Below, piece after piece: positions 26,171-37,699 of a DNA stretch of 64,000 bases. The notes beneath the pieces were generated by a model that was not told the DNA's origin, searched no databases, and saw only the letters and a program-made list of their open reading frames with translations. The position numbers and the translations under genes are program-made. Within the stretch, counting starts at the first letter, position 1, and each line of letters opens with the position of its first letter. This DNA is from Sphagnum compactum (lineage: Eukaryota; Bryophyta; Sphagnopsida; Sphagnales). The stretch spans positions 4,898,001 through 4,962,000 of the forward strand of contig OZ234495.1 of NCBI GenBank assembly GCA_965153455.1, read 5' to 3'.

Positions 26171-26763
26171 AAATACATCACCACCTGGGCCAATCATTAT
26201 GGTTAGCCAATCAAAAATAGCAATTTCCTTTTACAGGCCCTGTTGAAGGCACTGTATGATGAGCTCCGACAAATTCAGTAGAGTATTTGGAGGGTGCCTT
26301 ACCAGGTAAAACTTCCCGCTTGAGACTCCAGGCCTGGAGTGGCAGATTTTGCATAAGATCCCTGGATCAAGATTGTAAAGAAGATCACTGGAGCACGGGC
26401 AAAGCTTATGTAAGGGAAATGTCAGCTGTTCATCTCCTCCGTTAGTTATTACTCTTGTGAGTGCCTTCCCCCTTACATTTGTACAGGCCCAAAACAAAGT
26501 TTCACACTATTCCATTAGTGTTACCTCATCAACAATTAGTGTGTACAACCCATTTTACAAATATGGGTGGAGATGCTCTCAGTAGTTTAAAATCCATTTT
26601 TTGCATTCCAAAATGCATTCTTCACATTAACCTAAACCAAGTTTTAGATAGTTTTATAACCTCTGATGACAATTGTTTTGTGCATGTAGCTCTGAAGATG
26701 TACATAATTCAACTTCCAATGGAGACAAATTCTGGATCTGCAGTTGGACTTATAAAAGTGCAG

Positions 26764-26765
<2 letters not shown>

Positions 26766-26799
<34 letters not shown>
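26766..26799. repeat. (GA)n microsatellite
   Basis: About 16 uninterrupted AG dinucleotides. It lies inside an open frame at 26461-26886 that shows no protein motif and is probably not coding. Confidence 0.95.
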
Positions 26800-26802
<3 letters not shown>

Positions 26803-27429
26803 GGTGAGTTACTATTAGAGCTACCTCTATGTACCTGCTCATCTCCTATGAACTTTGATTTCCAGCTACTTATCAAGTGTGCATGACAGTGATAATAAGC
26901 TAGCTCATAGGGTTTGGAAGTTTGTGTAAGTAGAAAATAGAAAAAAAAAATGGGATCTAATAGTAGACTAGTTAGGCTAGCAACAAATTTGTTTTGGTTG
27001 TTGTTGGACTCTTATAAACCTGGCCAACACCAGTGGCTCTTAAATGAAATGCAATGAGTAACTAAGTACCTTAGTTGTTCCTCCTGTGTCAGAATGTCAG
27101 GAGAATCCATGGCAGGAGGGAAGTCTTCTTCTTCTTCTTCTTTCTCTACCTACCATTTGTCTTGGAAATTTGAGTACCCTGGCACAAAATGAATGACTTC
27201 ATTGTGAAAATTTTAATGTCCATGTGAATTTTGTCATGGACATACACCTATTAATGCATGTGAATCTGTTTTTGTGGTGGTAGATCAATTGACTAAAATG
27301 GCTCATTTTGTTCTATGTACTTCAATTGGTATGATATATTAAACTTTATTCCTTTGAATTAGATTCTAGGTATCAAATACAAGGAAACAAAAACTTGGGA
27401 TGTCTAGTAGTACCTATGTTTTTGTGTGT

Positions 27430-27640
27430 AGCTCAGCAAAATAATCCAGCAGTGCTCAATATGTGACCCTGCAAATTTCTCAAATCCAAGTTTAGTTATT
27501 TACTTTTTTTGCAACTGCTCCTGGGACGGCAAAACTCAAGTAGGTTAGAGACTACTAATAGGAAACCACCTGGACCAATCACTCTGATTGGGCCAATCAG
27601 CAACAGGATGAAGTAGTAGTCAAATCTTCTCTGGCACCTT
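27430..27640. repeat. Degenerate MITE fragment of the GAGCATCTCC family
   Basis: CAGTGCTCAATATGTGACCC near 27452 resembles the MITE 2 terminus. ACCAATCACTCTGATTGG then GCCAATCA near 27574-27602 resembles the family interior. One end is not visible. Confidence 0.5.
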
Positions 27641-28044
27641 GCACAGCTTGCTTGAAGCCTGGACAATTGAATCCTCACCAACAACTTTGCATAGTACATA
27701 AGGATGGGAAGCTGAGAGGACCAAAGTCCCATGACTACCACATCCTATTGTTGCAGCAAGTATTATCCCTTTGCCTTCATAGTTTGATGCAAACAGTGAT
27801 ACAAATGTGTCTTATTGGCCTCAGCAAGTGCTCAACAAACTTTGCATGAAGGTGATTGGGCCATTAAGACTATGCAAGAAGTGCTTTGATATCTGTGGAC
27901 AACCCACTGTACACAACAGTATGAAGCTCCAACATCTAGCTGCCTCCGTTGCCAAGTCTAGGGTTTGTATGCAGTCCAACTGATCCACCAGCAATGAGGC
28001 TTTGAAAGACATACATCGGTGCCCTTGGCGTGTAACATTCGTCT

Positions 28045-28131
28045 CAGATGTGTACAGCTTTGGGATGGTATGTTGAGATAGTTCGACTTCTCGAGCTTCT
28101 TGACATACCATCACAAAGCTTTACACATCTG
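28045..28131. ncRNA. Hairpin with 34-bp stem, microRNA-precursor-like, containing a kinase-like motif
   Basis: Bases 28045-28078 and 28098-28131 are reverse complements at about 30 of 34 positions, with a 19-base loop. The left arm, read from 28041, encodes VSDVYSFGMV, closely resembling the DVYSFGMVL segment of plant receptor-like kinases, followed by a stop. An inverted duplication of a gene fragment is a known route by which young plant microRNA genes arise. It could equally be a small transposon relic. No expression can be inferred from sequence. Confidence 0.35.
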
Positions 28132-28896
28132 CTACGGGCAATGATATCCAATTAGATCAATATCTCAAACCCTTGCGGCACCGCCTGCTGCCATCCTGAA
28201 ATGCTCCCATCACTAAAAGATGTTTTCATCTAAGACAAGTTTGATCAAGAAAGACATTTGAGGCCTGCCAAAAAAAAACAAAAGACTTGCATCTGTGCTA
28301 GTCCGCTTTTGTACCATAAAGATACAGTAACAACAACTGTGACCTAAAAAAAAGAGTGAGAGGATCTGCAAATCACCAGAACACAACAAGTAAGAAAAGC
28401 CTTCAGCTATCTCCTCTTTCTGTTGTTCTAGTCTATGCCAGTCCAACAGGAGTGAAAGAAAACCCCGCCCCCCCAAAAGAAAACTCTCCTTATCAGGACA
28501 TACTATGGATTAGCAACTCAGGAGTTGTGTGTACTGAGCTTCTCTACAAGTTCTCATGCTACTCCGTTCTAGTGCAAACTTCTCCCCCCCTTGTGGAAGA
28601 CAGAACAGGAGTTTCACTGCTCTTAAGATATAGAACCTCTTACTTTGCAAAAACGAGAAAAAGAGAGACACGAAACCAAAGAACACATAGCAGTTGAACA
28701 AAAGACAAAAAACGAAATAAAATCCTGCACAAACCAAAGGAAAACTTGGAATACATACGCACATTTATATGGATATGTCAGAAGAGAAACAGAGAAAAGA
28801 AAGCCTGACTCCTCGAGAAGAGGAAGCGTGTACAAACCCGCACTGACCACAGGGAGCGAAGAGAAAGCGCAATCGCAAGCGCGAGAGATAGAAGAT

Positions 28897-29218
28897 GACA
28901 ATTCTGCCAGTAATTGTCGAAGGAGAAGACAAGTGAGCGCAAACCAGAGAGAGCAGACGACAATTCTGCTGGGAATTGTCGAGAGAGAGAAAAAGCGCGC
29001 GAGCGAAAGAGATAGAGTAGATGACGATTCTGCCAGTAATTGTCGATTAGAAGATACTAAGCGCGAACCAGAGACAGAAGACGACAATTCTGCCCGGAAT
29101 TGTCGAGGAGGAGATGTACTGTGAGAGCGCGAGGTAGAGAGAGAAGATGACAGTTTCTGCGAGGAATTGTCGAGGGCGAGCGAGAGAGAAGATGACAATT
29201 CTGCCATGGAATTGCCGA
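28897..29218. promoter_or_regulatory. Six spaced imperfect palindromes upstream of SAS-6
   Basis: Near-copies of a 24-25-base palindrome start at 28897, 28959, 29023, 29083, 29149 and 29194. Each has arms GACAATT and AATTGTC around a short CTGCC-type centre. The first five are spaced 60-66 bp, the last 45 bp, separated by purine-rich GAGAGAGCGCGAG-like linkers. Copies 3, 5 and 6 have substitutions in an arm. The array lies 436-757 bases upstream of the SAS-6 start codon, in its presumed promoter or 5' leader. It could be a tandem-expanded binding site for a dimeric regulator, or simply a minisatellite whose unit is palindromic. Confidence 0.7.
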
Positions 29219-29653
29219 GGGGATGGCTAACTGCCACTTCTTCCCAGGTTTCCCGCCATCGCTCGTCTTCCTCGTCTCCCTCTCTCGTCCTACTGCTGCT
29301 CTTGCCAGAAGTCGAGTCCGGCAGACAAGTTCCCGATCCCATTTTCGCACAGAAATTTGTTTGTAATCCATCTTGGCTTGTTTATGGTTTCTTCGTTTTG
29401 CAACAAATTTCTTCCTTGAATGTTTTTTGAAAGAAAAACCTCTTCTGTCTTTTTTCCTCGAAAACACAGAAACAAACAAAGAAACCCATCTTCACCCCCA
29501 TTGCATTGTTGATGACTGCAGTCTCGGGAGAAGGAAAGTTGCTGAGGTGGGCGATTTTTTCCTCTCTTGAAGAGAAGAACGGGTATTTGGGAATGAACTC
29601 TCACCATAGCTCGGCTCGCTTCAGACCCAATTGGGGGGTCGTGAGCTTGGCGA

Positions 29654-32600
29654 ATGGGGTTTGAGATTGAAGAGCATGGCAAGCTTGTTGGTGGCATGGA
29701 GAATTCTTCCACACTTTTTGAGAAAGTGGTGCCTGTGCGAGTTAACAAAGCCAACAGTGAGGATCGACACATGGATCTTACTGCAAGGTTCATCATGGGC
29801 TTGAGCAAGATTCATCGCACTACCAAAGTAAGAAAAAGTTTTCTTTCTCTTCTGTTCTTTCTTCTTCTCGTTGATGCCTATCATGAAGGAGAAGAAGAAG
29901 AAGAAGAGATGTACAATACTCATTTCTCTTTTTGTTCTCTTGCTCTCTCTCTCTCTTCGATTTGATGAAGGAGAAGAAGAAGAGATACACAAAATACCCA
30001 TTTCTCCCCTCCTTCATTCTTTTTTCTTCTCTTTGATATGATGAAGGAGAAGAAGAAGAAGAAGAGTTGTACAATACCCATTTCTCTATTTATTTTTTCT
30101 CTCTCTCGCTCTCTCCTTCATCCTTTCTTCTTCTCTTTGATATGATGAAGGAGAAGAAGAAAAACAAGAGATGCACAATACCCATTTCTCTTGTCTCATA
30201 CACATTTAATTCTATGAAGTCTGCAATTGCTGCCGATATAGCTGCTGTAATAATCTGCTCACATTGGCAGCTGCAATAATAAGATCAGGTGTTGGGCAAT
30301 TTGCTTGCTTGTAGGTACTCCAAGTGCAAATTACAAATGAGCTTGATCCATTCTTCTTCTACTCATTGGAGGTGAATGAAGATGACTTCCAGAGTCTCAA
30401 AGTGGAGCAATGCATATTGGTTGATTTTGCAACATTTCCATACAAATTCATCGAGTTGCTGGAACAGTGTATTGCATCAGCATCTAATGACAGTTCCAGG
30501 TATATATATACATATATAACCTTCCTTCTGGAGGAGAAGAACTGTGAAAAACTAGGAATGTCACTCCGGATAGCAAGCTTTCCGGATAGTGAATACAGGC
30601 AATGCAGTGCAAAACACTCAGGATTAGGTCATGTCCTTCCCAATGTTAAGCCCTGATATGTGATGTTGTATGATAGAGCTTCATTACTGTAACTGTGCAC
30701 TGAAAGAATGACAACCCTTTGTTGCATCTCCAATTTATAACAGAATCATGCATTCTGAATGCCAAACAAACTGCATCATGAGGTTGGCTAAAATGTACAT
30801 TGCCTAATGAGGTTGTGATATTGTGAACCTTTCCTCTTGGACTTTTAGCCTGCATTTCTGACACAGCAAAATTATTGTCTTGTTTCAGAATCAAGAATAT
30901 TGTAATAATTGGAAAACCTAAAGATGTAAAGCTTTCGTTGCACAAGCATGTAATTTTGCATGTGGGTAATCTCTTTTTCTGAGCAGAGGAACAGGCAGGT
31001 TCCTTGCGGTGCTTCATATTCGTACAGGAGACTCAACTTTCACTGTTGTTGAAACCAACCAATTCAAGCACCTGAGCCATCTATCCCTTGTATTTCGGCA
31101 AGGCAACGACTCTGTCATCAAACAGTTTCTTGCAGGCCGGCTTGCTGAATACAAGGCAAGTAGAGAAAAAAACAACTAAGCTTAGTTTGATTTTTTTGTT
31201 GTGTAAAAAAATAATTGGCCTTATCTCAGGGATGTCTGTTCAGCAGTCAAAGACTCACAACTGAATACTATCAATAATGATTTTTGTGAGGAAGCAGTCT
31301 ATCAATGGTGACTTGCATGAAAAGTTGCGGCGGACTCTACATTCTTTGGAAAGGGCACTACGTGATGTTAACAATTTGAGCAGGTAATAAGCAGCTGCAT
31401 TTTTTTTTTATCTCACTAACACATGTAGCTTTTGAACCACTGAATCAATGGGTAGCTTCTTCTTTGATTTGGGGCAATGTTTTTTTTCTTTCTATCAAAG
31501 CCTTTAAGATGACAAACAAATTTATGTTGGAGAGGTATTTTCTATTTTCACAAACATATCAGTCAGTCTTGAGTTGTGGTTTCTCAACACATTGTGGAAA
31601 AAAATATTATCCATAGTAGTTAGTAGTCATTTCAGATGCCTTGCATAAATGCATGCATGCAGTGAACTTGGTGAGCTGAAGGAGAATCACTGTCGAATTG
31701 TCAATGAGCTCAAAGCTGAGTACACCTTGGAGCTTGCACACGAGAAGGAAAAGGTTTGCTTTTAAAAGAGCTATAGTAATCAAGGCTGCTAACTACATTC
31801 TTTTCGAGCACCAAAATGCATGATAACAACAAAAACTGGTTGAACAAAAAACCTGAGAACATGAACATTTTTGGGTTCTATGAAAGGAGACAACATTCTG
31901 GATGTAAACAAGGAACCAATCCCATTCATGGTGCATGAATATGCTAGATCAATGAATAAAATTTCAAGGAATCCGTATAGCAAACATTAAAAGGTGATAT
32001 TTCTTAAACCTTCTACATTTGGCTAGGTGATGCAAGAAACAATAGAGCTAAAGGATCAGCATGAAAGGGATCGTGCAGAATTTGAGAGTCATTGTCAGCA
32101 GCAAGTTGATCACCATCGAGAAAGAGCAAATGAATTAGATAAACAGGTACCCAAGTTTTTCCTGTGCAAAAACAATTCCCTTGTTTCTTTTAGATGGAAT
32201 TGAGCATGTGCATTTCATTGCTTATCAGCTGGAAAAATCATAGGGTTCATTCCTAACTACCTTTGGATTACAGTAAATGTGTGCATGAACAATGGACAAT
32301 TATGGTTTTGAAGATGCAAACAGTCTTCCAATGCAGGTGCGGTCATTGTTAGACTCCAAGTATAAGTTGGAGTCTAGGATTTTGGAGCTGAACACCAAGC
32401 TTACTTCCGCTGAGAAGGGGTTGGAAGAGAAATCGCAGGTAGATTTTTTGCATGTCACCCTTGTAAATTCCTTGTGATAAAGTAATTATTATGTGCCAGT
32501 TATTATTGACACAACTGGGCTTTGTGGCAATGACACAGGATTATGAGCAATTAAAAATGGAGAACCAGAGTCTAGATTCTGATAAGCATGATGCTGCAAA

Positions 32601-35101
32601 ACAGCTCAACCTCCACCTCATGCACCTCAGTGCCCTTGAGCAGGAGGTTTGTTTTCATGCCATCCAGAATCGTACCAGGCATGACAGACATTTGCACAAA
32701 CATGAAATGACTTCATTTACTTTAAGGAAATGTATATATGTGTTTCAAATGGGTTTGTTGAAACTTCCTCAAGATGTGATTCTTGGGCACAGGTTTCAAA
32801 CAAGAGTGAAATGCTTTCCAGTTTGAAAGTGCAACTCGATTCACAGGTGTCACAGAGGTTTGGGCTTTTTACTTTGTCATTTGGTGTTTCTCTTTGGTTT
32901 TGCATGCCCTTGAATCCAATCAGATAGTGATAAAAGTAACCCATCTCCACCCTTCTATCAATCATCATAGAGCAAGCTGTCATACTGCCAACTGATCAGG
33001 GGTTTGATGTGACAATCCTAGGTTTGACACACTTTTCAGCATTAAGTACTATTCTAAGTGGAATTTTGCAGGGTGGCATTAGAGGGATCATGGAAGGAAG
33101 CCCAGGCAGCAGCTGAACGTGCTGAAGAGAGAGCAAACTTTAGTGCAACTGAGCTTGCAAAATGCCACCAAATTATAGAAAAGCTTCAGGTTTGTCGACC
33201 CAAATGGCCTATTATCATGCATACACTAGTTCAACAAGAATATCAGAGCTTAACTCTTCCAGCTTCTGACTGACACAATCTTGTCAATGCAAACTCTGTA
33301 CTGAAAGAATTGGGCAGCAGATGGGTATTTTCTGAAGTTTGGTTTTTTGTTTGTGAATTGATGGGTCCTAAAAGGTGGAGTTGCGGTCATCAAAACAGAA
33401 GGTCAAATTGAAAGGGCAAATGGCGTCTCAACAGGATTCTCTGTTGACTGAACGTCAGGCTGCGATTGAGAAGGTTGAAGCTGACAACCTCAATCTGCGC
33501 AGTGAATTGGACACCTTGAAGGTGGAACAAGGGGAAAACAGAAAGAAGGTATACAGTTTGGCCTGTATATGCTGATTAAATCTCATCTAGTGGAAACTTT
33601 TTCTATCAATTCAAATCAGGTTTTTGTCCACAAATTGTGAATTTGATCTTCGTATTTAATCAATCTTTTGATAACAAGATTCCAATGGGCTCATGGTATT
33701 TGGCAGGTGGAAGATTTGACATCTAAGTTGGAGGAAACTCAGGAACTTCTGAAATCCAATCAACAAATGATCCAGTAAGCATTTAAATTTCACCCATTTC
33801 ATCTAATGTCCTGCTTGTTTGCCTTGTAACATGACAATCCCTGTACTAAGTAAATTTGAGTAGGTAAGTGCAAATGCTTGGTTGGATTGCTGTTTGCAAT
33901 TGAATTTCAGAAGAGAACATGAAAAAGAACTGTGTGGTGTTGCACAGGTGGTTAAACCAGCAATTGACGGAGGCCCAACTAGGGAAGATGACAGGAAGCG
34001 GGGCATCATCTCGCTACAACACATTCACTCGTCCCAATACTAATGCTTTGTGCTACTCTTCATGTCTTGCAAGCAGCAGAGCAGCTGAGGCATCTACCCC
34101 TCTTTCTTCCAATAGTGGAAACTCAGCCTCTGTGGCATTCAAGAGCCAATTCCCAATGTCCTCCTTGTCATATTTGTCATCAACCACCATCCCGGTTTCT
34201 GGCACTCAAAACAAGACACAACCACTCAACGCTTTGGGAGCTTTTAACAGCTCACCTTCAGTAATTGGCAGCCAATGCTTCATGCACACTGCAAAATGTG
34301 CATCACAAGCAGGCCAACGTGTGCAGTATAAGCCTAAGATGGGGCTTACAGCTACCTCTACTCTTGCAAGCTCTACCAATCCGGGTTTGTATACAGCATG
34401 CACAAAGCTAATGGATAGTCCTTCACTGAATTTTTGGGATGATTCTGGCGCTTGGGCTTCCAAACAAAATATTTTACCACAGCCACAGCTTTCCTTTGCA
34501 GACAGGTACCCACCGTCATGTGTTTGAATGTTTGTCTTTTCACTTTCTTTGTCTTATAGTTTCTCTTTTTCGTCATCTCAAATTGCTTGCTTGATTCTTC
34601 CTCAATGCATCGCTTACAGTGGTCAGTCTTGCATTGTGTAGGTCTGGGCATGGCAACCACAACAAACATTCTTCATTCCTTAGTAGACCAACTGGCAACC
34701 ATGCAGCAAGCTTCAATGGCCAAAGCAATTCTGTAGTAGCTTTGTCTCCCAATCAGGAGTCACCTTCTAAAAGGCAATCACCCCCAACTCTTGCTGGGGA
34801 AGGGACTGACTTCAGCAATCAGCAAGAAGATATGCTTGGTGGAACAAGTGGTAGAGGTGAAAACAGAATGCCTATGGTTTCTTGCAACCATGCTCAGGAT
34901 GCACATGGTACTGCAAACACTCACCACTTGCAATCACCTCATTCCAAAATCAACCATTGTCCCGGCACCCCACCCCAACAACCAGTCTCCAAAAACCATG
35001 GTCAGGAATCACCACTGCCCTCTCATCCTAAGAATGCCAAGTCACCAACAAAATCACCCCCAGATTGTTCCCCTCTGAAGAACCGTTTTGTTTGCAGGTA
35101 A
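29654..35101 (+). CDS. SAS6: Spindle assembly abnormal protein 6 homologue (SAS-6), centriole cartwheel protein, 14 coding exons
   Basis: Exons: 29654-29827, 30315-30499, 30999-31155, 31298-31383, 31663-31753, 32027-32146, 32337-32438, 32539-32646, 32793-32857, 33072-33189, 33375-33548, 33707-33774, 33948-34505 and 34642-35101; about 821 aa, in frame throughout. Residues 1-172 are the globular head, including [16 protein letters not shown]142 matches the aromatic residue that SAS-6 heads use to pair in the cartwheel ring. Residues about 173-483 are coiled coil, with [19 protein letters not shown] at its end, a strongly conserved SAS-6 signature. The remaining roughly 340 residues are Ser/Pro/Asn/Gln-rich and probably disordered. 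In plants the protein is needed to build sperm basal bodies de novo. Intron 3 starts with GC (AAG|GCAAGT). The TAA at 35099-35101 overlaps a donor-like CAG|GTAAAC, so a further 3' exon is possible. Confidence 0.92.
29880..30200. repeat. About four 65-95-bp repeats in SAS-6 intron 1
   Basis: Four copies of a unit with GATGAAGGAGAAGAAGAAG, then GTACAATACCCATTTCTC, then a CT-rich stretch, start at about 29882, 29966, 30040 and 30144. They lie within the first intron and create several overlapping low-complexity open frames that are not genes. Confidence 0.85.
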
Positions 35102-36098
35102 ACAGTTCTTTGGTATAAGTGTTGTAAATCAAAGTGTTTCCATAACCATTTTGCAAGTCATGGTTGGAACTTGCCTGGCCTCAAGTATTGACATTGCTCA
35201 CACCTCAAAACTCTTTCTTGTCTACAAATCTTCATACTGCTTCTGTCAATAGGTGCAAAATGATCAGACCCTCAATACAACTTCATAATGCTGTTGTCCA
35301 CATGCATTTACTTGCCTGATTTAGGTACAGCAGTTTGTGAAGTGGGACATCACCTCACATTCCTCCAGTCTTCAATTGAAACTCTTGCAGCATAGTCCTA
35401 CTGTAAAGAAGGTGATAAATGCTAGGTTTACTTTACATTAGTGGGGGGAAACACAGTAACTGACAGCCTCTTCCTCAAGGCACTCAGGTGCTTGCCTGAG
35501 CTTGGAAAATGTCACAAACAATAGTCTGAAGCTCATTTGGAAAAAGTTAAACAAAAGAAAATTGCACTAGAGAAAGAATGCCTGAATGATGAAGAATTGG
35601 AACTCTGCACGACTCAGAATTAATTGGGCAGAAGAAAATTGCAAGAGAAAGAAATGCTTTGAGTGATGAAGGATATTAAGTCTCAACAACTCAGGCTCAA
35701 TCAAGTAGAAGAAAATTTGCAAGACCAATGCAAGAGTGATCCAGAACCTCGCATTGTTTTAATAGACTGGATACCAGTTTCATCATCAAGATGCAAATCT
35801 GCATGTAGCAAACAACTACACAGCTCATCACCTACATAACCCAGCACTTTGGAAAACTGTACCAGACACTCATCCAGAACCTAAAAAACTGCCAGTCAAT
35901 TTATCAGATGCAAGGGCCACAAGTGATCCAAGAATCAACCTGTATTTGCCAGATTGACACACTCACATGCTTCAATCGGAGCTTGCACCTTCCATCTCCA
36001 GGTGTTGTATTGCATTACATGCAGATAAAATGTACAACAGCCAGAGACCAGATCGAGGGTTATTTCATGTGAAATACAGACTGCAAACAGATACACAG
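35102..36098. other. 3' flank of SAS-6
   Basis: Probably includes the SAS-6 3'UTR. Short direct repeats such as TTGCAAGA and GAAGAAAATTGCA near 35555-35720 occur. No independent gene recognised. Confidence 0.5.
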
Positions 36099-36480
36099 GA
36101 AATTGAAATTTCTCAAACTTGTGCCTTCAGGGAACTGCAATCCAACATCCTGAGCAAACCTGAAATTGAAAACTCTCAAACTTGCGCCTTCAAGGAACTG
36201 CAATGCAACATCCTGAGCAAACCTGAAATTGAAAAATTCTCAAACTTGCACCTTCAAGGAACTGCAATGCAACATCCTGAGCAGACCTGAAATTGAAAAA
36301 TTCTCAAACTTGCACCTTCAAGGAACTGCAATGCAACATCCTGACCAAAACGGAAATTGAAAAATTCTCAAACTTGCACCTTCAAGGAACTGCAATGCAA
36401 CATCCTGACCAAAACTGAAATTGAACAATTCTCAAACGTGCACCTTCAAGGAACTGCAATCCAACATCCTGACCAAACCT
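36099..36480. repeat. 63-64-bp tandem repeat, six copies
   Basis: Units begin with GAAATTGAAA at 36099, 36162, 36225, 36289, 36353 and 36417, and contain TCAAACTTGCACCTTCAAGG. The first two units are 63 bp and so keep frame; the later four are 64 bp because of an added A. A seventh start at about 36481 is lost. Later copies share CTGACCAAAA while earlier ones have CTGAGCAAAC, showing stepwise expansion. Confidence 0.95.
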
Positions 36481-36941
36481 GAAATCATTCCATTTGCCTC
36501 TGCTGCTCTGACCAGAAGATAAGGATGCATGTGACATTGCAGATGTGTGATGTACTTGAAAACAGGCAGGACACACACAATCTTCACCAAAAAAACACGG
36601 CAATAGATAACTTTGACAGATGTAAGTCACAAAAGACTCTACAATTTATATCCACTGTTCCAGTCTAAAAACTGCATCAATCATAAACCTTCAAGCATGC
36701 AACAAGGAAGGGGAGGGGGAGTGAACCAGGCCTTGAACCTAATTGCAAAATCTTAAAAACAGTTTGTTTGCATTCAATAATATGCATTTGTAAAACCCTG
36801 CCCTAATTTTTGAAGTGTATTTAGACGACCATTGTCAGGCACAAGAACTCAGCAACAATCTTCCAGGGTCTTACAAAATGGAAGAAATCTTCAGTGTGGA
36901 AATGCAAGTCCTCTGAAAATTATGGCAGGTTTTTTTATGCT

Positions 36942-37056
36942 GGAGAAGGGTAGGGCCAGAGGTCCTTCCTTGTTTTTCAGCACCCATCACTCAGGCTACC
37001 ACCCTTGTGCCTAGGCACTTCTTAACAAGGAGGGGCCTCTGGCCCTACCCTTCTCC
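36942..37056. ncRNA. Hairpin with 33-bp stem, microRNA-precursor-like
   Basis: Bases 36942-36974 and 37024-37056 pair as reverse complements at 31 of 33 positions, with no bulges and a 49-base loop. The arms contain GGAGAAGGGTAGGGCCAGAG. The stem length and loop fit a plant microRNA or small-inverted-repeat precursor. It lies 230-345 bases beyond the NDUFA5 stop codon on that gene's strand, so it could lie in that gene's 3'UTR or downstream of it. A tiny foldback transposon is an alternative. Confidence 0.4.
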
Positions 37057-37285
37057 TATACAAAATGCCACGAGGAGAATGCAAAACATGAGTAATAAGA
37101 ACTGCAGTACATGCAATGAAGGCCAACATGAGAAGAAGAAAAAAACTCCATTGAGTGTGTATTCCAATGTAGCATCTCCAGAGACAAATTGATGTGTTGA
37201 GAAGAAGCCACAATACCTTCTGGCACACATACACATACATACCTCGAGAAATTGAGGATTACGATAAGAACATAGAAAGAGGATT

Positions 37286-37699
37286 TCAGAGTCGTGGTCG
37301 ATGAATCGGAATATGACTGGGTACAGAGTCATCGTCTTCTATGATCTCCACTTTGTAGTCTTCGGGAACGTCCCAGGGTTTCCACTCAGCCATCTTGGGG
37401 ATGAGCTGAAGCTCATCTTGCGCCTGTACAATGAGCTCTTCTACTTGTCCTCCCTGGATCTTCTCCTCGATCTTCTCCCAGTCCTCTTCCTCGATGCATA
37501 CCTTGAGTCTGTGTTGCGTGAGAGCCTCCACCGATTTCCTGTACTGCGCCGTGGTAGGGATCGGCTCCACGGCCTTTAGGGTTTCACGGTAAAGAGAAAT
37601 GAGAACCTCCCTGGCATTTGGCACCACCTCCAAACCCACGATTCCCGTCGTCGCCTTCACACCCGCCAGCAAAGGCCCCGCAAACCTCCGCAGAAACAT
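37286..37699 (-). CDS. NDUFA5: NADH dehydrogenase [ubiquinone] 1 alpha subcomplex subunit 5 (complex I B13 subunit)
   Basis: A single open exon of 137 codons plus stop. The N-terminus MFLRRFAGPLLAGVKATTGIVGLEVVPNA matches the plant NDUFA5 family; the ETC_C1_NDUFA5 region follows, with VCIEEEDWEKIEEKI, GGQVEELIVQAQDEL and EWKPWDVPEDY. The subunit sits in the matrix arm of mitochondrial respiratory complex I; the basic, hydrophobic first residues may serve for targeting. The frame ends right after HIPIHRPRL, whereas the Arabidopsis protein continues for about 30 residues after the matching HRP, so this form is short at the C-terminus. A donor-like CTCGAG|GTATGT 50 bases past the stop may mark a 3'UTR intron. 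The gene is head-to-head with the LEA_2 gene. Confidence 0.9.
   Translation of the reverse strand: MFLRRFAGPLLAGVKATTGIVGLEVVPNAREVLISLYRETLKAVEPIPTTAQYRKSVEALTQHRLKVCIEEEDWEKIEEKIQGGQVEELIVQAQDELQLIPKMAEWKPWDVPEDYKVEIIEDDDSVPSHIPIHRPRL

Noticed and set aside
28623-29342. Minus-strand Ser/Leu-rich open frame of 239 codons
   Set aside because: Its repeated segments are the palindrome array upstream of SAS-6 translated in one frame; no protein family fits.
35967-36290. Plus-strand frame with three repeats of a TCAF-ELQ-NILSKPEIE peptide
   Set aside because: The repeat is in frame only because the first units are 63 bp; later 64-bp units shift the frame, so it is not maintained as protein.
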